Assembly (NCBI GenBank): GCA_945637645.1
Contig: CALZDK010000010.1
Coordinates: 1-19,372, forward strand
Length of the DNA: 19,372 nucleotides
Reading direction: 5' to 3'
Source: an uncultured Prevotella sp.
GTDB taxonomy: Bacteria > Bacteroidota > Bacteroidia > Bacteroidales > Bacteroidaceae
Notes under the pieces: model-generated
What the model saw: only the letters and a program-made list of their open reading frames with translations
Told to the model about the DNA's origin: nothing
Database searches by the model: none
Shown here: positions 1-6,246 of the stretch, piece by piece
Layout of the letters: every line of letters starts with the position of its first letter
How positions within the stretch are numbered: the first letter of the stretch is position 1
Translations under genes and position numbers: made by a program

Positions 1-167
1 CCCATCAGCTGGTATTTCACAGGGTCTTGCAGTGGGGCGTTGAGCAGCACCTTGACCACTTTACCCTTTATGAAACCCATTTCCACGATGCGTTTTCGGA
101 ATCCTCCGTGTCCGAGAACCTTCACGATGACCCCCTTTTCGCCAGTTTTCAATTCTGATAACTTCAT
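1..167 (-). CDS. FeoA domain, probably the N-terminus of a FeoA-FeoB ferrous iron transporter (partial)
   Basis: The reading frame begins at the ATG complementary to 165-167 and runs off the left edge after 55 codons. It encodes a small basic beta-barrel segment beginning MKLSELKTGEKG, with a G-H-G-G-F-R-K-R-I-V-E-M-G-F core, which is the FeoA (SH3-like) signature. FeoA assists FeoB, the GTP-driven Fe2+ permease of the inner membrane. In Bacteroidales FeoA is commonly fused to the front of FeoB, so I infer that the gene continues as FeoB, but the window does not show this and a stand-alone feoA is possible. It has its own promoter just upstream and is separated by a terminator from queF. Confidence 0.8.
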   Translation of the reverse strand, partial: MKLSELKTGEKGVIVKVLGHGGFRKRIVEMGFIKGKVVKVLLNAPLQDPVKYQLM

Positions 168-187
168 TTGCTTTCCCTATTTTTGTG

Positions 188-219
188 CAAATTTAGCCAT
201 TTGAATCCAAACAACGCAA
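188..219 (-). promoter_or_regulatory. Bacteroidetes-type promoter for the FeoA/FeoB gene
   Basis: Read on the minus strand there is a -7 box TAAATTTG (188-195), matching TAnnTTTG, and a TTG at 217-219 about 21 nt further upstream as the -33 element. The predicted start lies close to the ATG at 167, giving a short leader. I saw no Fur-like palindrome that I would defend. Confidence 0.55.
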
Positions 220-238
220 TGTTTCGGGCTTTTTTTTC

Positions 239-260
239 AAAAAATACCTATTTGTAGGCA
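239..260 (-). terminator. Short intrinsic terminator after queF
   Basis: On the minus strand, TGCCTA, loop CAAA and TAGGTA form a 6-bp stem with one G-T pair, followed at once by six T residues (239-244). It starts 20 nt after the queF stop and separates queF from the feo promoter. The stem is short, so efficiency is uncertain. Confidence 0.5.
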
Positions 261-279
261 TTATTTCTCTATTTTTCCA

Positions 280-738
280 CTACTCGTGAGCTATAAACCG
301 TTGAATTGCCATCTGTTCGTATTTCGTTCCGGGGCGACCGTAGTTGGAGTAGGGGTGTATGCTGATGCCCCCTCTTGGTGTGAACAGTCCCACAACCTCG
401 ATATATTTCGGGTCCATCAGTTTTATGAGGTCCTTCATTATTGTGTTCACGCAGTCTTCGTGAAAATCGCCGTGGTTTCGGAAACTGAACAGATAGAGTT
501 TCAGACTCTTGCTCTCCACCATTTTTATGTCTGGAATGTAGCGAATCACAATCTCCGCAAAGTCGGGTTGCCCCGTGATGGGGCAGAGCGACGTGAATTC
601 CGGACAGTTGAATTTCACCCAGTAGTCGTTTTCCGGATGGCGGTTGGTGAATGTCTCAAGCACCTCTGGAGCGTAGTCCATAGCGTATGTTGTTTTTTTG
701 CCCAACGATTTAAGGCCTTCGTCTTTTCTGTTTTCCAT
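280..738 (-). CDS. queF: NADPH-dependent 7-cyano-7-deazaguanine (preQ0) reductase QueF
   Basis: The 152-residue protein has the length of type I (YkvM-like, unimodular) QueF, which reduces the nitrile of preQ0 to the aminomethyl group of preQ1 in queuosine biosynthesis in the cytoplasm. Visible motifs are FTSLCPITGQPDF with the nucleophile Cys52 and acid Asp59, ESKSLKLYLFSFRNHG (residues 75-90, the QueF NADPH-binding motif), and substrate-binding His93-Glu94. All key residues are present. It lies 93 nt downstream of the queuosine-precursor transporter gene on the same strand, and the gap carries a perfect inverted repeat, so it may be partly uncoupled from that gene. The start codon at 738 gives the expected N-terminus. 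Confidence 0.96.
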   Translation of the reverse strand: MENRKDEGLKSLGKKTTYAMDYAPEVLETFTNRHPENDYWVKFNCPEFTSLCPITGQPDFAEIVIRYIPDIKMVESKSLKLYLFSFRNHGDFHEDCVNTIMKDLIKLMDPKYIEVVGLFTPRGGISIHPYSNYGRPGTKYEQMAIQRFIAHE

Positions 739-783
739 TGTTGTAAGTGAATTAAGTTAAGTTTCGCATGTCATCAACCCAAA

Positions 784-820
784 GAAGTAAGGGAAGTTAA
801 TAAAGAGCTTCCCTTACTTC
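784..820 (-). terminator. Perfect 13-bp inverted repeat between yhhQ and queF (terminator or attenuator)
   Basis: Arms at 784-796 and 808-820 are exact reverse complements (GAAGTAAGGGAAG and CTTCCCTTACTTC) around an 11-nt loop. Read in the direction of yhhQ and queF, the stem is followed by only three T residues, so it is a strong hairpin but not a textbook terminator. It begins 12 nt past the yhhQ stop. It could end yhhQ transcripts, protect their 3' end, or reduce read-through into queF. Confidence 0.6.
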
Positions 821-831
821 AGAAACTTGAG

Positions 832-1530
832 TTATTCGTTTTCAAACTCCTTTATTTTGAAAATGTTGTAGCTGATGTTGTTGTCGTAGGTGTCGAGGTC
901 CTCGTGTCGCTTCGTAGCCTTAACAACGCATACTGTCACAGGGAGAACAATGATTTCATAAAGTGTTTTCAGCACCACCTGAGAAATCATAAGCACAGGA
1001 AGCTCGCTGCTCGGCACAACTCCCCCAAGGGCTATCGGGAAGAAGATGAGAGAGTCGGCGGCTTCACCGAAAACGGTGCTGAGGATTGCCCTGTAGGTGA
1101 AATGCTTGCCTTGAGAGGAAATCTTCATCTTGCTCATCACGTAGGCATTGATGAACGACCCTACGATGAAAGCCAAGAACGAGGCGAAAACGATGCGTGG
1201 GGCAAGACCGAAGATGGCGTGGAAGCCTTCGTCGTTGGTCCAGTAGTCTGCCCCCGGCAGTGCGTCGCACAGTGCTGCGAAGATCACGAAGACGAAGTTC
1301 ATCGCAAAGCCGTACCAAATGAGCAGCCTGGCTTTTGAAAATCCCCAGACCTCGCATACGCAGTCGTTGATGATGTAGGAAACTGGGAAGACGATAAGTC
1401 CTCCGGTGATACTGATAGGCCCGAAAGCCATTTGCTTTGTCTCGAGCACGTTTGCCGTGATGAGGCAAACGCAGAAAAGCATGCCGAAAAGCATAAACAG
1501 CACGCTTACTTGACGTTTTGTTTTTTGCAT
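832..1530 (-). CDS. yhhQ: Queuosine precursor transporter, YhhQ (DUF165/VUT) family
   Basis: A 232-residue integral membrane protein with about six hydrophobic segments. It carries the family-typical stretch GGLIVFPVSYIINDCVCEVWG near residues 44-64, and the later SFINAYVMSKMK and FGEAADSLIFFPIA segments, which match the YhhQ/VUT family. These proteins take up preQ0 or preQ1 (or related queuosine precursors) across the inner membrane. The assignment is supported by queF directly downstream and by a preQ1-I-like aptamer in the 48 nt upstream. The C-terminus has a polar tail of about 25 residues. The ATG at 1530 sits 3 nt after the predicted aptamer, which favours this start. Confidence 0.92.
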   Translation of the reverse strand: MQKTKRQVSVLFMLFGMLFCVCLITANVLETKQMAFGPISITGGLIVFPVSYIINDCVCEVWGFSKARLLIWYGFAMNFVFVIFAALCDALPGADYWTNDEGFHAIFGLAPRIVFASFLAFIVGSFINAYVMSKMKISSQGKHFTYRAILSTVFGEAADSLIFFPIALGGVVPSSELPVLMISQVVLKTLYEIIVLPVTVCVVKATKRHEDLDTYDNNISYNIFKIKEFENE

Positions 1531-1533
1531 AAT

Positions 1534-1567
1534 GTTGTTTTTTAGAGGAGGTTAGACAATGACTCCT
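1534..1567 (-). promoter_or_regulatory. preQ1-I riboswitch (predicted) in front of yhhQ
   Basis: On the minus strand a 5-bp stem P1 pairs AGGAG (1567-1563) with CTCCT (1550-1546). The loop TCATTGTCTAAC keeps the T directly after P1 and the C directly before its 3' arm, the positions that contact preQ1 in the known class-I structure. An A-rich tail follows, with six A residues then CAAC. Loop TTGT (1559-1556) can pair with tail ACAA (1538-1535), giving the H-type pseudoknot P2. The layout closely resembles the compact Thermoanaerobacter tengcongensis aptamer. The tail ends 3 nt from the yhhQ ATG, so translational control is the likely mode. The aptamer fits entirely between the yrbG stop and the yhhQ start. 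Confidence 0.8.
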
Positions 1568-1578
1568 GTACTAAATGT

Positions 1579-2529
1579 TTATATGTTACTTAAAAGATAA
1601 ATCATATATATTGCGAATAACGATGTTAACACTGCTCCTTCCCATCGTGCCACGGTGAGCTTGGTGAAGGAGAATAGCCAAAGGAGGAACACCGACGATC
1701 CCATCACGATGAGGTCGATTGGGGTGATGCCCTGAATCTCCAGTGGGCAGATGACTGCCGTGGTGCCGAGAATGGCGAGGATGTTGAACACGTTGCTGCC
1801 TATCACGTTGCCTATGGCAATGGCGGAGTTGCCCTTCTTGGCTGCCACCACACTGGTGGCAAGCTCGGGTAGGGAAGTGCCTCCCGCAACTATTGTAAGG
1901 CCTATTATGCCCTGGCTCACTCCGAGCGAGGCTGCCACGTTAGAGGCGGAATCAACAAACACATTGCTGCCGAGGATGAGCATGGCAAGACCTGCAACGA
2001 AGAAAAACACGTTCTTCACCGCACTCTCCTTCTTCTCCTGGGGAGTGTCGGCGGTGTCGGTTTTCGCGGTTTTCAGTGTCACATACATGAATATGGCAAA
2101 AAAGGCGAGAAGCACTATTCCGTCTGTTCGGCTTATTGTGCATCCTTGAAACGACAGCGGCAACTGTCCGAAGCAGCAGAAGAGGAACAACCCCGAGGCC
2201 AAAATAGCCCAACGCATGTCCTTGTTCACTGTGGAACGTGTCACCTTTATGGGAGTCACCATTGCCGTTATGCCCACTATCAGCAGCACGTTGAAGATGT
2301 TGCTTCCCACAACGTTGCCCACAGCCATGTCGGGAGTTCCCTTCAGGGCAGACATGAAGCTGACGAAAAACTCCGGAGCCGACGTGCCTGCGGCTACTAT
2401 TGTCAATCCGATTATTATTTCGGGTATGTTCATTCGTCGTGCCAGTGAAGAAGCTCCAGCGGTGAGTCTGTCGGCACCGTATAGCACCAGTGCTATACCT
2501 GCTATTATAAGTAAGATGTCAACAATCAT
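1579..2529 (-). CDS. Calcium/sodium antiporter, CaCA family (YrbG-like)
   Basis: The 316-residue protein consists of hydrophobic helices with two inverted CaCA repeats. The first is near residues 41-87 (GLTIVAAGTSAPEFFVS, then GNVVGSNIFN) and the second near 210-256 (GLTIVAGGTSLPELATS, then GNVIGSNVFN). The G-T-S-x-P-E motifs with their acidic residues form the ion-binding centre of K+-dependent or independent Na+/Ca2+ exchangers. A charged cytoplasmic loop (TADTPQEKKES) separates the halves. The ATG at 2529 overlaps the purN stop as ATGA, which implies translational coupling. A longer open frame upstream, to 2670, lies wholly within purN and encodes Arg/His-rich sequence unlike the family, so I rejected it. 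Confidence 0.93.
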   Translation of the reverse strand: MIVDILLIIAGIALVLYGADRLTAGASSLARRMNIPEIIIGLTIVAAGTSAPEFFVSFMSALKGTPDMAVGNVVGSNIFNVLLIVGITAMVTPIKVTRSTVNKDMRWAILASGLFLFCCFGQLPLSFQGCTISRTDGIVLLAFFAIFMYVTLKTAKTDTADTPQEKKESAVKNVFFFVAGLAMLILGSNVFVDSASNVAASLGVSQGIIGLTIVAGGTSLPELATSVVAAKKGNSAIAIGNVIGSNVFNILAILGTTAVICPLEIQGITPIDLIVMGSSVFLLWLFSFTKLTVARWEGAVLTSLFAIYMIYLLSNI

Positions 2530-3101
2530 TCCTTGTCCTCTATAATTTCCAATATGGTTTGTGGGAAGTATTCCTTTTCCAAGGCGTGCACTTTCATGGC
2601 TATGTCGTCGGGAGTGTCGTTGGGCGTGAGTGCGGTTTTCTCCTGTCGGATAATGTCGCCTCCGTCGCACACCTCGCTGACATAGTGTATCGTTATGCCG
2701 GTCTCTGTTTCTCCTGCGGCTTTCACTGCCTCATGCACATGGTTGCCATACATTCCCTTTCCCCCGTATTTTGGCAGCAGCGAGGGATGGATATTCACCA
2801 TGCGGCGGTTGAAATGGCGTATGAGGTAGGCTGGAACCATGAGAAGGAAACCTGCAAGGACAATGAAACTGATGTTTCTCTCGCTCAGCATCCGCAGTGT
2901 GCGTTGCTCGTCGGCAAAGTCGGACTTTGTCCATACCACCGACTCCACACCGAGATTCTCGGCGCGTTTCAGTGCGAAGGCGTCAGCCTTGTTGCTCACG
3001 AGCAATGCCACTTCAGCCTTGCCGTTCCCTTCAAGGTATCGGGTGATGTTTTCAAAGTTTGACCCATTACCGGATACAAAAACCGCTATTCTGTTTACCA
3101 T
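2526..3101 (-). CDS. purN: Phosphoribosylglycinamide formyltransferase (GART)
   Basis: The 191-residue protein transfers a formyl group from 10-formyl-tetrahydrofolate to GAR in de novo purine synthesis. Seen motifs are the N-terminal phosphate-binding SGNGSNFENI (residues 10-19), VNIHPSLLPKYGG with catalytic Asn103 and His105, and ETGITIHYV followed by catalytic Asp146 in CDGGDI. Length and motif order are normal for PurN. It begins 2 nt after the stop of the S4-domain gene and ends in a 4-nt ATGA overlap with the antiporter gene, so it sits in the middle of the minus-strand operon. No purine-specific regulatory site was seen. Confidence 0.96.
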   Translation of the reverse strand: MVNRIAVFVSGNGSNFENITRYLEGNGKAEVALLVSNKADAFALKRAENLGVESVVWTKSDFADEQRTLRMLSERNISFIVLAGFLLMVPAYLIRHFNRRMVNIHPSLLPKYGGKGMYGNHVHEAVKAAGETETGITIHYVSEVCDGGDIIRQEKTALTPNDTPDDIAMKVHALEKEYFPQTILEIIEDKE

Positions 3102-3103
3102 GT

Positions 3104-3523
3104 CTAATCGTCTGTTTCGTCGTCGTCGTCAAACTCAAATCCCCCGAATGTCGGCTCTATGAATGCGTCGAGCGATCGGCGTTCTTTCTTCGTGGGGCGT
3201 CCGGTGCCTCTTGCACGGTCCACAAATCCGCTGATGCGGTTCATCTCCAGCAGCTCGTACTGTTCGGGAGAGGTGACATTTTCGTATATTTCCGGAAGCA
3301 GCTTCGCTCCTACGCGCATCTCAATGGCTTTCAACACCTTGAACGAATAGGTCACCGGTGGTTTCCTTACGGCAACCACCTCGCCTTCCTTCACTGGCCG
3401 TGAAGGTTTCACGTTTACGTTGTTTATCGTGACGCGTCCGTTCTTGCAGGCGTCGGCAGCTATCGACCGCGTCTTGAAAATGCGAGCCGCCCAAAGCCAT
3501 TTGTCAATTCTTGCTTCCATCAT
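3104..3523 (-). CDS. RNA-binding S4 domain protein, Hsp15 (HslR) family
   Basis: The 139-residue protein starts with an S4 RNA-binding domain (roughly residues 3-60: ARIDKWLWAARIFKTRS, then NGRVTINNVNVKPSRPVKEG). The middle is a basic linker (GRPTKKERRS) and the end is strongly acidic (FEFDDDDETDD). This matches Hsp15-type proteins, which in E. coli bind 50S subunits carrying a stranded nascent chain and help recycle them. Placement directly behind pth, which frees stranded peptidyl-tRNA, fits a ribosome-rescue theme. The start is one of two tandem ATGs; the first overlaps the pth stop as ATGA and the second as TGATG. The exact role in Bacteroidetes is inferred. Confidence 0.88.
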   Translation of the reverse strand: MMEARIDKWLWAARIFKTRSIAADACKNGRVTINNVNVKPSRPVKEGEVVAVRKPPVTYSFKVLKAIEMRVGAKLLPEIYENVTSPEQYELLEMNRISGFVDRARGTGRPTKKERRSLDAFIEPTFGGFEFDDDDETDD

Positions 3524-4089
3524 TTTTTCTTATTATAGGCATTCATGGTGAAGTCAACACCGCAGAGGACGAAACTCTTTATTATTTCGCACGCCGTTTC
3601 CAGTTTGGGCTCCAAGGTTTTCATTTCCTCGTCGTTGTATTTTCCGAGCACCCACTGTATCTGCATTCCACGCTCAAACTCGTTGCCTATGCCCACGCGC
3701 AGGCGGCAGTAGCGTTCGGTGCCGAGAATCTGCTGAATGTGTCCCAGACCGTTGTGTCCCGCATTGCTTCCAGCGGCTTTCAGTCGCAGTGTGCCAAGGG
3801 GCAGGGCAAGGTCGTCCACAATCACGAGCAGGTGCTCTAAGCTGATGTTCTCCTTGTTCATCCAATAGCGCACGGCGTTGCCGCTGAGGTTCATGTAGGT
3901 GCTTGGCTTCAGAAGGAAGACCTTCCTTCCCTTTATGCTTGTCTCGGCTACGAAACCGTATCGCTTGTCGTCGAAAACAATATTGGACGCCTTTGCAAAA
4001 GCGTCCAATACCATAAATCCTGTGTTGTGGCGGGTCATGTCGTATTCGTAGCCGACATTTCCCAATCCTACTATCAAGAACTTCTCCAT
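3520..4089 (-). CDS. pth: Peptidyl-tRNA hydrolase
   Basis: The 189-residue enzyme hydrolyses the ester bond of peptidyl-tRNA that drops off ribosomes. The N-terminus FLIVGLGNVGYEYDMTRHN contains Asn11 and catalytic His21. KPSTYMNLSG (61-70), VIVDDLALPLG with Asp92, and GSNAGHNGL (107-115) complete the conserved set. Length is standard. The ATG overlaps the rplY stop by one base (TAATG), and the 3' end overlaps the next gene by four, so translation is probably coupled from rplY through purN. The rplY-pth pairing is common in bacteria. Confidence 0.97.
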   Translation of the reverse strand: MEKFLIVGLGNVGYEYDMTRHNTGFMVLDAFAKASNIVFDDKRYGFVAETSIKGRKVFLLKPSTYMNLSGNAVRYWMNKENISLEHLLVIVDDLALPLGTLRLKAAGSNAGHNGLGHIQQILGTERYCRLRVGIGNEFERGMQIQWVLGKYNDEEMKTLEPKLETACEIIKSFVLCGVDFTMNAYNKKK

Positions 4090-4685
4090 TATTCAGCGGC
4101 AGCTGCGGCAGCAGATCTTGAAGCACGTGTAGCCTTAACAGAGCAAACTACAACCTCGGCTGGTGTAGCGAGTGTGAGACCCTCGAAGCTGAGCTCGCCA
4201 ACCTTGATGCTCTTGCCGAGCTGCAGGTTTGTAACGTCGATGTCGAGGTGCTCAGGTATTGCCTTGTAAGGAGCAGTAACGTTGATTTTGCGGATAGAGA
4301 GGTTGATGCGGCCACCGTCGCGTACACCCTGTGCCAAACCGTTGAGCTTAACAGGAATACCGATAGTGATTGGCTTCTCCTCGTTCACCTCGTAGAAGTC
4401 CACGTGGAGCAGAGCGTCTGTCACTGGGTGGAACTGAAGCTCCTTCATCACTGCCTTGTGCTCCTCGCCGTCGATGTTGAGGTTCACTACATAGATGTGT
4501 GGAGTGTAAACAACCTTGCGGAGCTCGCTCATTGGGCAAACGAACGACATTGCTACAGGAGCACCGTTCTCGTCCTTCTTCTCACCGTAGATGTTGCATG
4601 GGATAAGACCCTCCTTGCGCGCCAGTTTAGAGGCCTTCTTGCCAAGGTCGGTGCGCTTCTGACCTGTTACGTTAATCTCTTTCAT
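4089..4685 (-). CDS. rplY: 50S ribosomal protein L25 / general stress protein Ctc (long form)
   Basis: The 198-residue protein is the two-domain Ctc/TL5 form. An N-terminal L25 domain (about 1-95, beginning VTGQKRTDLGKKASKLAR, with IPCNIYG) binds 5S rRNA, and a C-terminal TL5 beta domain (about 96-185) contains EKPITIGIPVKLNGLAQGV and the glycine-rich GVRDGGRINL. The tail is alanine-rich (RSAAAAAAE). It is the first gene of the minus-strand operon, with a promoter about 100 nt upstream and a leader that contains a small inverted repeat (4707-4713 with 4730-4736). Confidence 0.96.
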   Translation of the reverse strand: MKEINVTGQKRTDLGKKASKLARKEGLIPCNIYGEKKDENGAPVAMSFVCPMSELRKVVYTPHIYVVNLNIDGEEHKAVMKELQFHPVTDALLHVDFYEVNEEKPITIGIPVKLNGLAQGVRDGGRINLSIRKINVTAPYKAIPEHLDIDVTNLQLGKSIKVGELSFEGLTLATPAEVVVCSVKATRASRSAAAAAAE

Positions 4686-4706
4686 TTTTAATAATGTGTT
4701 ACTCTA

Positions 4707-4736
4707 AATTAAGTGATTAAAAACTGTTGCTTAATT
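4707..4736 (-). repeat. 7-bp inverted repeat in the rplY leader
   Basis: AATTAAG at 4707-4713 and CTTAATT at 4730-4736 flank a 16-nt loop within the roughly 90-nt untranslated leader of rplY. It is A/T-only apart from one pair, so a stable hairpin is doubtful. It is recorded because leaders of ribosomal protein genes are often regulatory. Confidence 0.3.
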
Positions 4737-4781
4737 CACCATCACACGAAAAAATATCTCGATGTGCTTGAAAAAGCGGTG

Positions 4782-4812
4782 CAAAGGTACGCTTTTTTAT
4801 TGAAACATGCAA
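4782..4812 (-). promoter_or_regulatory. Promoter of the rplY-pth operon
   Basis: On the minus strand the -7 box TACCTTTG (4782-4789) matches TAnnTTTG exactly, and a TTG at 4810-4812 lies 20 nt upstream as the -33 element. The predicted transcript has a leader of about 90 nt before rplY. It is divergent from the nusB promoter less than 100 nt away. Confidence 0.75.
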
Positions 4813-4848
4813 GGAAAACCAAAAAAAATGCAATATTTCCCCTTAATA

Positions 4849-4880
4849 TTTGCATGATATGGGAAAAATGCCTAAATTTG
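4849..4880 (+). promoter_or_regulatory. Promoter of the nusB operon
   Basis: TTTG at 4849-4852 and TAAATTTG at 4873-4880 are separated by 20 nt, the Bacteroidetes sigma-ABfr layout. The predicted start is near 4886, leaving a leader of about 28 nt before the nusB ATG. Confidence 0.75.
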
Positions 4881-4913
4881 CACCACGAAAAAAGATAGAG
4901 ACATAAAAAAATT

Positions 4914-5861
4914 ATGATTAATCGAGAATTGATAAGGGTAAAGATAGTTCAGCTCACCTATGCTTACTATCAGAATGGCAACAATAATATCGACGCGGCG
5001 GAAAAGGAACTTATCTTCAGCCTTTCCAAAGCCTACGACCTTTATAATTATATGTTGTCGCTCATGGTCGCGATAACTAAAGAGGCAAGGGAACAGCAAC
5101 AGGTGATGGAAAGAAAGGCACGCAGGGAAGCACTCGCATGGCCATCGGCACGTTTCGCCGACAACAGGTTTGCGCTCCAGTTGGAAAACAATCGTATGCT
5201 TTGCGAATTCCTCGAAAGCAAGAAAATGTCGTGGGACCTTCATGCCGACTTTATCAAACGGCTCTATCACCGAATCAGGGAAGCACAGTTTTTCAAGGAC
5301 TATCTCGAAAACCCCGTCGACTCTTACGAGAACGACCGCGAGGTGTGGAGAAAAATCTACAAGGCATTCATCAGGGACAACGACGAACTCGACGAATTGC
5401 TCGAGGACGAGAGCCTCTATTGGAACGACGACAAGGACATCGTAGATACTTTCGCTATAAAGACAATCAAGCGTTTTGAGGAGAAAAACGGAGTAAAGCA
5501 GCCCCTGCTGCCAGAATACGACAGCGACGAGGACCGCGATTTCGCACGCAAGCTCTTCCGCGCATCCATTCTCAAGGCAGACGAGTTCCAACGCTACATG
5601 AACGAGGCGTCGTGGAATTGGGATTTCAGCCGACTGGCTTTCATGGACGTGGTGATAATGCAGATTGCCATCGCAGAGATGGTAACGTTCCCCAACATTC
5701 CAATAAATGTCACCATCAACGAGTTCGTGGAGTTGGCAAAACTCTACAGCACACCTCAGAGCGGACGCTATGTAAACGGCGTTCTCGACGGAATAGCACG
5801 CACACTCGTAGAACGTGGCATACTGCTGAAGAACATTCCTGATAAAGAGGGGGAAAACTAA
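4914..5861 (+). CDS. nusB: Transcription antitermination factor NusB (long Bacteroidetes form)
   Basis: The 315-residue protein is about twice the length of E. coli NusB. The N-terminus (MINRELIRVKIVQLTYAYYQ) resembles the RNA-binding arginine-rich start of NusB, a long charged helical middle follows, and the canonical NusB helical fold is in the last 120 residues or so (LFRASILKADEFQRYM, RLAFMDVVIMQIAIAEMVTFPNIPINVTINEFVELAKLYSTPQSGRYVNGVLDGIA). NusB with S10 and NusA suppresses termination in rRNA operons. It heads a tight plus-strand run and shares a divergent promoter region with rplY. A long open frame antisense to it was judged a shadow. Confidence 0.93.
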   Translation: MINRELIRVKIVQLTYAYYQNGNNNIDAAEKELIFSLSKAYDLYNYMLSLMVAITKEAREQQQVMERKARREALAWPSARFADNRFALQLENNRMLCEFLESKKMSWDLHADFIKRLYHRIREAQFFKDYLENPVDSYENDREVWRKIYKAFIRDNDELDELLEDESLYWNDDKDIVDTFAIKTIKRFEEKNGVKQPLLPEYDSDEDRDFARKLFRASILKADEFQRYMNEASWNWDFSRLAFMDVVIMQIAIAEMVTFPNIPINVTINEFVELAKLYSTPQSGRYVNGVLDGIARTLVERGILLKNIPDKEGEN

Positions 5862-5909
5862 TCAGAAGTTACACATATCTTATATAAATAATAAATAGAC
5901 TAAACAAAA

Positions 5910-6233
5910 ATGACAACAGTATTTTTGGCCGCCCAGGCAGGTGGCAACGGTGGAGGAATGAGTATGCTGATAATGATGGTGGCGCTTTTTGCCATCATGT
6001 GGTTCTTCATGATTCGTCCACAGCAGAAAAAGCAGAAGGAAATACAGAAGTTCCAGAACTCTCTTGCCGAGGGCATGTCAGTGGTTACAGGTGGCGGAAT
6101 CTACGGCACCGTGAAGAAAGTTGATATCGCCAGCGGCATTGTTGAGGTCGAGATAGCAAAGGGTGTCACCATCCGCGTTGACAAAGGCTATGTCTTCAAG
6201 GATGCTGCCGCCAACCAGCCCGCAGCAAAATAA
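5910..6233 (+). CDS. yajC: Preprotein translocase subunit YajC
   Basis: The 107-residue protein has one membrane segment (about residues 17-37, MSMLIMMVALFAIMWFFMIRP), followed by the YajC hallmark RPQQKKQKE and a small cytoplasmic beta domain with V-V-T-G-G-G-I-Y-G-T-V. YajC associates with SecDF and SecYEG at the inner membrane. It lies 48 nt after nusB with no evident promoter or terminator between them. The N-terminal MTTVFLAAQAGGNGGG is glycine-rich, as is usual in Bacteroidetes YajC. Confidence 0.96.
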   Translation: MTTVFLAAQAGGNGGGMSMLIMMVALFAIMWFFMIRPQQKKQKEIQKFQNSLAEGMSVVTGGGIYGTVKKVDIASGIVEVEIAKGVTIRVDKGYVFKDAAANQPAAK

Positions 6234-6246
6234 ACCGGAGGAATAG

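Noticed and set aside
2530..2670. Upstream extension of the antiporter gene
   Set aside because: The extension lies inside purN and encodes Arg/His-rich sequence. The ATGA overlap gives a natural start at 2529.
4872..5591. A 239-codon open frame on the minus strand opposite nusB
   Set aside because: It is antisense to nusB and spans the nusB promoter region. The Val/Phe/Leu-rich sequence mirrors GAC/GAA/AAG codons on the other strand.
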